Shown piece by piece: positions 1-5,725 of a stretch of 5,999 nt of DNA (positions are counted from its first letter, which is position 1; each line of letters starts with the position of its first letter). Origin of the DNA: Nitrospirota bacterium (lineage in GTDB: Bacteria > Nitrospirota > CAKKRA01 > 9FT-COMBO-42-15); NCBI GenBank assembly GCA_016214425.1, contig JACRON010000095.1:1-5999 (forward strand). The letters are read 5' to 3'. The notes below the pieces were generated by a model, which did no database searches, had not been told where the DNA came from, and worked only from the letters and a program-made list of their open reading frames with translations. Both the position numbers and the translations under genes were made by a program.

Positions 1-1
1 T

Positions 2-769
2 ATGACAGTTACATTCTTCATTGCAACAAGCCTGTATCTTTTCTTCCTTGCAATGGAAGGCCAAAACAAAAGGCTCTATCTTGTATCATGCGCATTAATG
101 GCGCTTGCTGTACTTACAAAAGGGCCAATAGGCATTGCAATACCTGCGATGACTATCATACCGTATCTGATATTGACAAAGAGATTCAAGGAAACGCTAA
201 AAGAGGCGCGGTTGTTTTCAGGCGCGATAATCTTCCTTGCCATTATTCTTCCATGGTATATTCTGGAAATCAGGGCAAACGGATGGGAATATATCAATGC
301 CTTTTTTCTAAAGCACAACATCCAGAGATTCACCAGTGTAAACTCCGGGCACAGCGGCCCTATTTTCTATTACATCCCTGTTATACTCATCGGCTTTTTT
401 CCGTGGAGCGCTTTTTTTTTTTTTTTCATATATAAATTGACACCACGAAGCTTAAAGGATCTGAATTTAAATGAAAGGCTTATGCTGTTTTCAGTCATCT
501 GGTTTTTAGCAGTTTTTATATTCTTCATCAAGGACAAAGCTGCCAAATTACATAGCATCCCTGTTTCCGCCAATGGCGCTGATTACTGCAATGCTGTTAA
601 AGGAATACTTAACCCCTCTATGTCCCCCCTTACCAAGGGGGGCAAAATATTCTGCTGCCTTCTTCTCAATCATCTGCATAATCCTTGCTGCTGGCCTTAT
701 CCTTATGCCAGCAATATTAAGCAGGGTGCACCCAGACCTTCCAGGCGGCTTTGCAGATATACCTATTAA
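2..769 (+). CDS. ArnT/PMT-like membrane glycosyltransferase, middle part (5'-partial, frameshifted)
   Basis: This is the middle of a polytopic GT-C fold glycosyltransferase of the ArnT/PMT type. Such enzymes transfer a sugar from a polyprenyl-phosphate carrier to an envelope acceptor on the periplasmic side. Counting from position 2, the sequence shows several hydrophobic helices, LTKGP at residues 38-42, PWY at 84-86, SGHSGP at 115-120 and FFPWS at 132-136, all in the order usual for the family. The ATG at position 2 is an internal methionine. Roughly 120-130 N-terminal residues, including the acidic catalytic motif of the first periplasmic loop, must lie to the left of the window. The frame is genuine only to about 512-517 (WFLAV); after that the stop-free sequence to 769 is not family-like, and the homologous reading continues in the +1 frame. 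It is one gene with the next entry. Acceptor and sugar cannot be told from this part. Confidence 0.8.
   Translation: MTVTFFIATSLYLFFLAMEGQNKRLYLVSCALMALAVLTKGPIGIAIPAMTIIPYLILTKRFKETLKEARLFSGAIIFLAIILPWYILEIRANGWEYINAFFLKHNIQRFTSVNSGHSGPIFYYIPVILIGFFPWSAFFFFFIYKLTPRSLKDLNLNERLMLFSVIWFLAVFIFFIKDKAAKLHSIPVSANGADYCNAVKGILNPSMSPLTKGGKIFCCLLLNHLHNPCCWPYPYASNIKQGAPRPSRRLCRYTY
412..426. repeat. 15-T homopolymer inside the glycosyltransferase gene
   Basis: There are fifteen consecutive T residues, encoding most of a run of five phenylalanines at the end of a membrane segment after the FFPWS motif. Tracts of this length are prone to polymerase slippage and to sequencing length errors. As written the tract is in frame with the upstream part. 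A slip here cannot alone repair the downstream frameshift, because the downstream frame has a stop at 507-509. Confidence 0.9.
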
Positions 770-1253
770 GATTGGAAGATGGCCGATTATTTTGGCTGTA
801 CTCTTTTTTACATCAGGAGTATTATCGGCTATTGCTTCTTTAAAAGATATGCGTAGTTTATTAATCGGAATAATCGGCCTTACATCTTCCATATTTCTAC
901 TAATTGCCCTTAATCTTGCCATGCCTGATATAGAAAAGCTGATTCAATCTCCGCTAAAAAATTTTGCATTGGCTATTAAAGAAAAGAATGAGCCTGAAAG
1001 AAGGATTGCTGCATACCGCATAAATAATCCGAGCATCCTGTTTTATTCCCAGCAGAAGGTTCTTACTCTGCATAATGACGATATAGAAAAACTCAAGGCA
1101 ATGGCAGGGGAAGAAACACCGTTGTATGTAATTACAAAACTCCCTTATGCAAGGGAATTAAAAGAGGCAACAGGAATGCACTATGCTGGTCAGGATAGCA
1201 TATATATCTTACTGGCAAACAACATGGCGCAATGCAGGTTAGATAAAAAATGA
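513..1253 (+). CDS. ArnT/PMT-like membrane glycosyltransferase, C-terminal part after the frameshift
   Basis: This is the continuation of the preceding gene in another frame. Reading from 513 gives SRTKLPNYIASLFPPMAL, which matches the conserved TKLP-Y-I-x3-FP segment of ArnT-like enzymes, so family sequence begins well before the first in-frame ATG at 573. A stop at 507-509 in this frame places the frameshift between there and about 517. After the motif come hydrophobic segments (about 651-730, 780-840, 860-910) and a soluble, probably periplasmic C-terminal domain ending at 1253. Together the two parts give about 415 residues, and with the missing N-terminus the total would be near the usual 500-570. 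Residues encoded at about 609-645 (LTPLCPPLPRGAK) come from an inserted palindromic repeat. The stop codon overlaps the next start (ATGA, 1250-1253). It is either a recent pseudogene or a sequencing or assembly indel. Confidence 0.78.
   Translation, partial: FLYSSSRTKLPNYIASLFPPMALITAMLLKEYLTPLCPPLPRGAKYSAAFFSIICIILAAGLILMPAILSRVHPDLPGGFADIPIKIGRWPIILAVLFFTSGVLSAIASLKDMRSLLIGIIGLTSSIFLLIALNLAMPDIEKLIQSPLKNFALAIKEKNEPERRIAAYRINNPSILFYSQQKVLTLHNDDIEKLKAMAGEETPLYVITKLPYARELKEATGMHYAGQDSIYILLANNMAQCRLDKK
611..643. repeat. Small palindromic repeat inserted in frame in the glycosyltransferase
   Basis: A perfect inverted repeat, CCCCCCTT (624-631) and AAGGGGGG (635-642) around a 3-nt ACC loop, is preceded by AACCCCTCTATGT. 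It looks like the dispersed C-run/G-run palindromes found in many copies in some environmental bacterial genomes, where they are often translated as PPLPRG- or PLTKGG-like peptides. Here it reads as LTPLCPPLPRG within a hydrophobic protein and contains no stop codon. The exact borders and the copy number elsewhere cannot be judged from this window. Confidence 0.65.
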
Positions 1254-1828
1254 TGGACAAAAAATCTATTATAAAAAAATCAGCCTATATTCTTATACCC
1301 ATAATAATCCTCTTTATCCTTTTTGCCCTTGACCATCAAATCAGGGATTTTGTTAAGACAAACATCAAGTCAGCAGAATGGGAGACATTTGTCCAGACCC
1401 TGAATAAATTCGGCGATGGCGGCGTTCAGGCTGTTATAGCAATAATCTTAATGCTTGCTGGATATTTAAAAAAAAATGGTAGATTGCTGAGAACAGGAAA
1501 ATTTGGCCTGTTTGCTATTATTCTTGCTGGCATTATAGTGCCTCGGCCAACAATGACTGATACAGGAGCAAGCAACCTCGGGCCTTCAATAACAATAGGC
1601 TTTGACTCCTTTCCATCAGGCCATACTGCATCTTCATTTGCGCTGGCAGCGATTTTGTCATCAGTATATCCCAAAGGCAGGTACATTTTTTATTCACTTG
1701 CTGGAATTGCCAGCTTATCAAGAATATACCTTGACTCCCACTTTGCATCTGATGTCTTTGCAGGCGCTGTCATTGGAGCATGGATTGGCTGGCTGGCCTA
1801 TAAAAGAGGAAAATGGCAGGCGACATAG
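1250..1828 (+). CDS. PAP2-family membrane phosphatase
   Basis: This encodes a 192-residue phosphatidic acid phosphatase type 2 (PAP2) protein. The family dephosphorylates lipid phosphates, such as undecaprenyl diphosphate or phosphatidylglycerol phosphate, at the membrane. Motif 2 is PSGH at 122-125, and motif 3 is SR-x5-H-x3-D with S157, R158, H164 and D168, so the catalytic histidines are present. There are hydrophobic helices at about 11-27, 57-73, 84-97, 126-140, 144-157 and 166-183. Motif 1 (K-x6-RP) is incomplete: RP is at 99-100 but position 92 is leucine, and the stretch between the preceding helix and RP seems about 9 residues short. The first ATG overlaps the glycosyltransferase stop (ATGA), and a second ATG follows at 1253. 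The nearest purine-rich site (AGG, 1236-1238) is weak, so translational coupling is likely. The 3' end overlaps convergent oppF by 31 bp. The pairing with a polyprenyl-phosphate-using glycosyltransferase suggests carrier or envelope-lipid metabolism (inference). Confidence 0.85.
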   Translation: MMDKKSIIKKSAYILIPIIILFILFALDHQIRDFVKTNIKSAEWETFVQTLNKFGDGGVQAVIAIILMLAGYLKKNGRLLRTGKFGLFAIILAGIIVPRPTMTDTGASNLGPSITIGFDSFPSGHTASSFALAAILSSVYPKGRYIFYSLAGIASLSRIYLDSHFASDVFAGAVIGAWIGWLAYKRGKWQAT

Positions 1829-2793
1829 TGGCTTGTGCCTGTCTCTGTTAATTTGGGTTCGTTTTGCGGGTCAGTGCATTCTTTGGGGTTGCCCCGCGCT
1901 TTAAATACCTCGCATCTGGGATGAAAGCGGCAGCCTGTAACAGACTGCCCAAAGTCAAAGACCTGCCATGAAAGGCCGCGGGAGATAGTTTTCTCACCAC
2001 CCTCTGTCAGGGATGACCACAATACATTCGTGTATGGGTGCATAGGCTTATGGGCAATCCTATCAGAAAGCCCCATCTCAACAATCCTTCCCATATACAT
2101 CACTGCAACTTTATCGCTTATCAGCTCAACAAGCCTCAAGTCATGGGATATAAAAAGATAAGAGAGTCCAAGCTCCTCCTGCAAATCCCTGAGCAGATTT
2201 ATTACCTGTGCCTGAATAGATACATCAAGAGCAGATGTCGGCTCATCTGCAATAATAAGTCTTGGCTTAACAGCAAGGACCCTTGCAATTCCAACACGTC
2301 TCTTTTCACCCCCGCTTAATTCATCGGGATAATTGCCGAGCTTGCTCTTTTTAAGATTCACCTGATTCATCAATTCAGTAATCCTCTTATTCACCGTATA
2401 ATAATCAAGGTCTTCATAGACTGTTATAGCCTCTTTTAATATATCCTTTACCTTCATCCGTGGATTTAGCGCAGCATCTAAATCCTGAAATATCATCTGC
2501 ATCTGGCTCCGCACCTTTCTTAATTCTGATTTCCGGAGGTTTCGCATATCCATTCCATTAAAAACAATCTTTCCATCTGTCGGCTCAATAAGCCTGAGTA
2601 TGAGCTTGCCTACTGTTGTCTTGCCGCATCCACTCTCGCCGACTAAGCCGAGGGTCTCTTTTTCTTTCAGATAAAAACTTACATCATCAACTGCAGGGAT
2701 TACACTCTTTTCCTTTTTCAAGGAAGAGAAGAGCCCTGTGGAATGATAAAAATATTTTTTCAGATTTACAACATCAAGTATTGTGTCTGACAT
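1798..2793 (-). CDS. oppF: Oligopeptide/dipeptide ABC transporter ATP-binding protein, OppF/DppF-like
   Basis: This encodes a 331-residue cytoplasmic ATPase, the second of the two nucleotide-binding subunits of a peptide-type importer. Visible motifs are Walker A GESGCGKT (52-59), Q-loop Q103, signature LSGGE (159-163), Walker B LIIADE (179-184) and H-loop H217. The C-terminal oligopeptide/dipeptide domain carries four cysteines (288, 294, 306, 326), the first two in GCRFHPRC. The ATG at 2793 was chosen because MSDTILDVVNLKKYF matches the usual N-terminus. The frame stays open to an ATG at 2832, but those 13 residues are encoded by palindromic repeat DNA. No clear Shine-Dalgarno site precedes 2793. 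It is the last gene of the operon, separated from oppD by 228 bp of repeats, and its TAG lies inside the convergent phosphatase gene. The gene itself appears intact. The substrate could be peptides, nickel or sugars; these subfamilies cannot be separated on the ATPase alone. Confidence 0.92.
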   Translation of the reverse strand: MSDTILDVVNLKKYFYHSTGLFSSLKKEKSVIPAVDDVSFYLKEKETLGLVGESGCGKTTVGKLILRLIEPTDGKIVFNGMDMRNLRKSELRKVRSQMQMIFQDLDAALNPRMKVKDILKEAITVYEDLDYYTVNKRITELMNQVNLKKSKLGNYPDELSGGEKRRVGIARVLAVKPRLIIADEPTSALDVSIQAQVINLLRDLQEELGLSYLFISHDLRLVELISDKVAVMYMGRIVEMGLSDRIAHKPMHPYTNVLWSSLTEGGEKTISRGLSWQVFDFGQSVTGCRFHPRCEVFKARGNPKECTDPQNEPKLTETGTSHYVACHFPLL

Positions 2794-2810
2794 AATATAT
2801 ACCGTAATTG

Positions 2811-2830
2811 CAGGGGCGAGGCGGTGCCTC
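2811..2830. repeat. Small hairpin upstream of oppF, possible partial repeat copy
   Basis: GAGGC (2818-2822) and GCCTC (2826-2830) pair around GGT, preceded by CAGGGGC. It resembles one arm and the loop of a longer palindrome whose second arm (a matching GCCCCTG) is missing or degraded. It lies 18 bp upstream of the chosen oppF start, where a ribosome binding site would be expected nearby. Confidence 0.5.
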
Positions 2831-2835
2831 ATTCA

Positions 2836-2901
2836 TTGCAGGTTCAGGTTTGCAACCTGAACCTAAATGTCTCGGAGCAGGTTTCAAACCTGCTCCTGCA
2901 A
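2836..2901. repeat. Composite palindromic element of two adjacent hairpins
   Basis: Two perfect inverted repeats stand side by side. The first has arms 2840-2850 (AGGTTCAGGTT) and 2854-2864 (AACCTGAACCT) with a 3-nt loop. The second has arms 2874-2884 (GGAGCAGGTTT) and 2886-2896 (AAACCTGCTCC) around one central base. The pair is bordered by TTGCAGG (2836-2842) and CCTGCAA (2895-2901), themselves inverted copies, so the 66-bp block could fold as one branched structure. It lies between oppD and oppF and resembles a non-coding intergenic repeat of the REP/MITE class. Confidence 0.8.
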
Positions 2902-2904
2902 TAA

Positions 2905-3010
2905 TGTCATTCCTGCATGTTTTTAGCAGGAATCCATGTTTATTTGTATAGTTCCCCGCTTTCGCGGGGACAAGTCTGGATTCCCGCTCAGAGACTATGC
3001 GGGAATGACA
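2905..3010. repeat. Long nested inverted repeat (MITE-like) between oppD and oppF
   Basis: The left arm, 2905-2936, begins TGTCATTCCTGCAT and ends AGCAGGAATCCA. The right arm, 2977-3010, is its reverse complement apart from a few differences and a 2-nt length change. Each arm holds its own palindrome: ATTCCTGC with GCAGGAAT on the left, ATTCCCGC with GCGGGAAT on the right. The spacer contains a third hairpin, arms 2953-2959 (TCCCCGC) and 2964-2970 (GCGGGGA), whose loop reads GAAA in the oppDF transcript. The ATTCCC...GGGAAT core resembles dispersed repeats common in several bacterial phyla. It ends 11 bp downstream of the oppD stop. Confidence 0.82.
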
Positions 3011-3021
3011 GAAAAAAGATA

Positions 3022-4119
3022 TTACTCCTCTGCGAGCCAACAGCGCATATAGTGCCCTGTGCCTATCTCTATCATCTCTGGCTCAGACTCCTTGCACCTC
3101 TTCTTTACCCTCTCGTTCTTCAAATCGCACCGCTCATAAAATCTGCATCCCCTGTAGAGTATAATGGTATCAGGGACATCACCTTTAATTGCCCTGAGCC
3201 TCTCCTTCATCTTTATCTCTTCTACTGTCGGCAGGGAATTTAAAAGGGCTATTGTATAAGGATGCCTGATAAAAGAATCGCTGTCCATTATCTCCCTTTT
3301 TAAACCGTATTCAACGATCCTGCCGCCGTACATAACTGCAATCCTGTCAGCAAGCTGCATTATAACGCTCATATCATGCGTTATAAGGAGGATTGTCAGA
3401 TTAAGCTCCTCTTTTAATTGTTTTAAAAGCTCAATTATCTTTGTCTGGATAGTTACATCAAGGCCTGTTGTCGGCTCATCAGCAATCAGAAGCGCAGGCT
3501 CTGCTGACAATGCCATAGCAATCATAACCCTCTGGCACATGCCCCCGCTTAAGCCAAAGGGATAATCATAAAGCCGCATGGACGGCGAGTCAATCTGGAC
3601 ACGTTCAAGCCATTTAGCAGCAGCGCCTATTGCCTCTTTTTTGGCTGATATTCCGCTGTGAAGCATTATTGACTCTGCAATCTGTTCCCCAACAGGGATA
3701 AATGGATTAAGCGCAGATTTTGGATTTTGAAATATCATGCTTATGACCTTGCCCCTTACACCCCTCATTAGGATCTCGCTTCTCTTCAACCACCCTGTAA
3801 CATCCTTTGCTATTTCAAGTATCGCCTTTCTTCTTGTTTTGACAGATACATAATCAGACAGCCCTTCAAGGAGATTGATTGTTTTTCCATTGTAAGTTAA
3901 CAAGATGCTGCCTGAAATAATCCCTGGGCCGTCGGTTACCAAACCCATTACAGATTGGGCGGTAATGCTCTTTCCGCAGCCTGATTCGCCTACAATGCCA
4001 AGCACCTCTCCCTTTTTGATGCTGAATGAGACGCCGTCAACAGACCTTATAAACGCCTCCTTTGCGTAAGAATAAAAGTATGTCCTTAAATCCTCTACTT
4101 TTAAAATTGGCTCTGACAC
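3022..4119 (-). CDS. oppD: Oligopeptide/dipeptide ABC transporter ATP-binding protein, OppD/DppD-like
   Basis: This encodes a 365-residue cytoplasmic ATPase pairing with OppF to power the importer. Visible motifs are Walker A GESGCGKS (44-51), Q-loop Q131, signature LSGGM (190-194), Walker B LLIADE (210-215) and H-loop H248. The C-terminal region has four cysteines (325, 331, 342, 360), the first pair in CRFYERC. GTG at 4119 is preferred as the start: GGAGG lies 8 nt upstream, it overlaps the oppC stop by one base, and VSEPILKVEDLRTYF is a usual N-terminus. An in-frame ATG at 4137 would add six residues but has no ribosome binding site. Relative to common OppD proteins (about 320-340 residues) there are about 28 extra residues between the early beta-strands and the Q-loop (about residues 82-110). 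The gene appears functional. Confidence 0.92.
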   Translation of the reverse strand: MSEPILKVEDLRTYFYSYAKEAFIRSVDGVSFSIKKGEVLGIVGESGCGKSITAQSVMGLVTDGPGIISGSILLTYNGKTINLLEGLSDYVSVKTRRKAILEIAKDVTGWLKRSEILMRGVRGKVISMIFQNPKSALNPFIPVGEQIAESIMLHSGISAKKEAIGAAAKWLERVQIDSPSMRLYDYPFGLSGGMCQRVMIAMALSAEPALLIADEPTTGLDVTIQTKIIELLKQLKEELNLTILLITHDMSVIMQLADRIAVMYGGRIVEYGLKREIMDSDSFIRHPYTIALLNSLPTVEEIKMKERLRAIKGDVPDTIILYRGCRFYERCDLKNERVKKRCKESEPEMIEIGTGHYMRCWLAEE

Positions 4120-4859
4120 TACCTTTTCCTCCGCCATTCAAGCAGATTGTTCAGGCCGTCGCCAAGAAGATAGAAGCCAAGTATGCTGATTAATATTGCC
4201 GCAGCAGGCGCTGTTGAAAGAAAGAAATCGCCCCTGAAGAAATAGTCTTTGCCGGCGGCAACCACCGTCTTAAGGCCCAATGCCTTTGCAGCCTCGATAA
4301 AGTTTCTCTTTTTTAAGAATATAACCTTTGATTTTATGAGAGAGGCAACGGTAGGTATATTCGTTATGCCCACAATAAGCATTATGAAATATATACCAGG
4401 CCTGAAAAAGGCAATGGCAAGGAGGATGATAACCATCTTTGGTATGGAATCTATAAGGTCAAGGATGTATGAGATGATGGAGTCTGTCCTGCCTCCATTA
4501 TAGCCTGAAACAAGGCCTGCCATTGTGCCAAAGAAGATGGCAATGATAATGGCCAAAAGCCCCGGCATAAAGTATGCCTGAGAGCCGACAATAATCCTGC
4601 TTAATATATCCCTTCCCATAAAGTCTGTGCCGAGGATGTGTTTGTAATCAGGAGGCTGCATCATCTCTTTCAGGTTTATCTCAAGCGGGTCATAAGGGAG
4701 AAGGTGAAGGACTGCGGTGATATAAGAGCTCAATACAAACAAGACGACAAAGAGGCCAAAGCCAATCTGTATCAAATCCTTTTTGTTTGCCCTTCTCCAG
4801 ATGGGTATCTGTGAAAACTCGCTGACCTCTGCGCCCCTTTGTATATACCTTGTTCTCAA
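4119..4859 (-). CDS. oppC: Peptide-type ABC transporter permease, OppC/DppC-like, probably internally deleted
   Basis: This encodes a 246-residue inner-membrane permease subunit forming the channel with OppB. Family features are an N-terminal helix (about 31-52), the conserved HILGTDFMGRDILSR block (74-88), helices at about 97-119, 126-150 and 155-173, the EAA-loop sequence IEAAKALGLK (188-197) and a last helix (about 214-234) ending in LLGDGLNNLL. The usual length is about 280-300. The region that should follow the EAA loop (arginine-rich loop end, the next membrane helix and the LSFLGLG/SWG segment) is absent: ALGLKT runs directly into AAGKDYFF, about 50 residues early and in frame. Losing one helix would invert the last one, so activity is doubtful. 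The TTG start at 4859 overlaps the oppB stop by 4 bp and is preceded by AGGAG at 7 nt. The reading frame itself is continuous. Confidence 0.85.
   Translation of the reverse strand: MRTRYIQRGAEVSEFSQIPIWRRANKKDLIQIGFGLFVVLFVLSSYITAVLHLLPYDPLEINLKEMMQPPDYKHILGTDFMGRDILSRIIVGSQAYFMPGLLAIIIAIFFGTMAGLVSGYNGGRTDSIISYILDLIDSIPKMVIILLAIAFFRPGIYFIMLIVGITNIPTVASLIKSKVIFLKKRNFIEAAKALGLKTVVAAGKDYFFRGDFFLSTAPAAAILISILGFYLLGDGLNNLLEWRRKR
4128..4132 (-). promoter_or_regulatory. Ribosome binding site for oppD (decides GTG start)
   Basis: GGAGG on the minus strand lies inside the last codons of oppC, 8 nt before GTG at 4119-4117. The alternative ATG at 4137-4135 is upstream of this site and has no purine-rich sequence before it. 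This favours the GTG start and coupling to oppC translation. Confidence 0.7.
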
Positions 4860-5725
4860 GCATCCTCTCCTTTTTCACTTATCTGGGGGTTCACAAAGGC
4901 GAATACAATAGTCTGCGACAGCCTGCCAAGATGAACAACAATTGCAGCAAATATTGTAATGCCCATGATTACAGGATAGTCCCTGTCCAGCGCTGCCTGC
5001 CATGCAAGCCTTCCCATGCCTGGCCAGTTAAAAACCTGCTCAACCACAACGGCACCGCCAAGAATAAAGGGAGTCTTTGCAGCAACCATGGTGGTAACAG
5101 GGATAAGGATGCCTTCTTTAAAGGAGTGCCTCCAGATAGATGCGCCTTTAGCCTTTGCAGCCTTTATATAATCCTCTGAAAGGACACGCTCAAGCTGTGC
5201 CCTGAGGTGTCTTATTATCTCGCTTATTGAACCGTTGCCAATGCCGAGTACAATTATAGGGAGGAGGAAATAGAGCCAGTTAAGCTTGGAGCCGCTAACT
5301 GCTCCAGCAGATAAAAACGGAAAAAGATTAAATTTTTTTGTAAAGATATAAATAGCTAAATAACCGAGCCAGAATACAGGAAGTGCAGATAACACATAGG
5401 CGAATAGCGTCAGGCCCCATGATAGAAAAGGACGACGCCTCAATGAAGATACAATCGCAATTGGGACAGCAATCAGAAGGGTAACAATCAGTGAACCGAT
5501 TGTAAGGATAAGGGTATTCACGCCGACCTTTATCAGCTCGCTAAAGACTGGCCTTCCTGTCCTGAAGGAGCTGCCAAAATTGCCGTGAATAAGATTATTG
5601 AGCCATGAGAGGTATTGAACAGCAATGCCCCTGTCAAGGCCGAGCTCCCTTTTGATTGCGATGAACTTCATATAATTAAAAATGGGGCTGGAGATTAGGG
5701 ACTTGGGACTGGCAATCAAATCCAA
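4856..5725 (-). CDS. oppB: Peptide-type ABC transporter permease, OppB/DppB-like, N-terminally truncated
   Basis: This encodes the inner-membrane permease partner of OppC. Numbered from TTG at 5725 (289 residues), family sequence begins at about residue 22 (KRELGLDRGIAVQYLSWL) and is complete from there: the GNFGSSFRTGRPV segment (48-60), helices at about 69-92, 103-129, 151-168, 206-230 and 253-274, the EAA loop EDYIKAAKAKGAS (184-196) and VNPQI near the C-terminus (278-282). The normal first membrane helix and the following periplasmic segment with the PGDP motif, about 60 residues, are missing. The first 18 residues (SPKSLISSP-type) are encoded by repeat DNA. TTG at 5725 has GAGG 7 nt upstream, while ATG at 5671 has no evident site. 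A TGA lies just upstream in the same frame. It is 24 bp downstream of the binding-protein stop. It is a truncated gene or pseudogene, unless the sequence was collapsed at the repeat. Confidence 0.85.
   Translation of the reverse strand: MDLIASPKSLISSPIFNYMKFIAIKRELGLDRGIAVQYLSWLNNLIHGNFGSSFRTGRPVFSELIKVGVNTLILTIGSLIVTLLIAVPIAIVSSLRRRPFLSWGLTLFAYVLSALPVFWLGYLAIYIFTKKFNLFPFLSAGAVSGSKLNWLYFLLPIIVLGIGNGSISEIIRHLRAQLERVLSEDYIKAAKAKGASIWRHSFKEGILIPVTTMVAAKTPFILGGAVVVEQVFNWPGMGRLAWQAALDRDYPVIMGITIFAAIVVHLGRLSQTIVFAFVNPQISEKGEDA
4867..4871 (-). promoter_or_regulatory. Ribosome binding site for oppC (supports TTG start)
   Basis: AGGAG on the minus strand lies 7 nt before the TTG at 4859-4857, inside the end of oppB. 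An ATG at 4863-4861 is in another frame and leads only to a short non-family reading, so the TTG is the likely start of oppC. Confidence 0.65.

Noticed and set aside
573..575. ATG as the true start of a separate 226-residue gene
   Set aside because: Conserved ArnT/PMT sequence (TKLPNYI) extends upstream in the same frame, and no ribosome binding site precedes the ATG, so it is the 3' part of the split gene.
624..642. C/G palindrome as a transcription terminator
   Set aside because: It lies inside a coding region with family sequence on both sides and has no T run after the stem.
548..922. Open frame of 124 codons on the minus strand
   Set aside because: It is antisense to the glycosyltransferase C-terminal part and crosses the palindromic repeat, with no independent support.
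1602..1904. Open reading frame of 100 codons on the + strand across the phosphatase end
   Set aside because: It is an out-of-frame shadow of the PAP2 gene and the antisense of oppF, with no family signal.
2794..2832. Longer oppF starting at 2832
   Set aside because: The extra 13 residues are encoded by repeat DNA and do not resemble OppF N-termini.
2953..2970. GC-rich hairpin as an intrinsic terminator after oppD
   Set aside because: On the minus strand the stem is followed by ACTATACAAAT, with no U run. It is better explained as part of the nested repeat.
2836..3010. CRISPR-like array
   Set aside because: The repeats are different palindromes without uniform units or regular unique spacers.
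4850..5179. Open frame of 109 codons on the + strand antisense to oppB
   Set aside because: Composition and position fit a shadow of oppB, and it has no recognisable domain or ribosome binding site.
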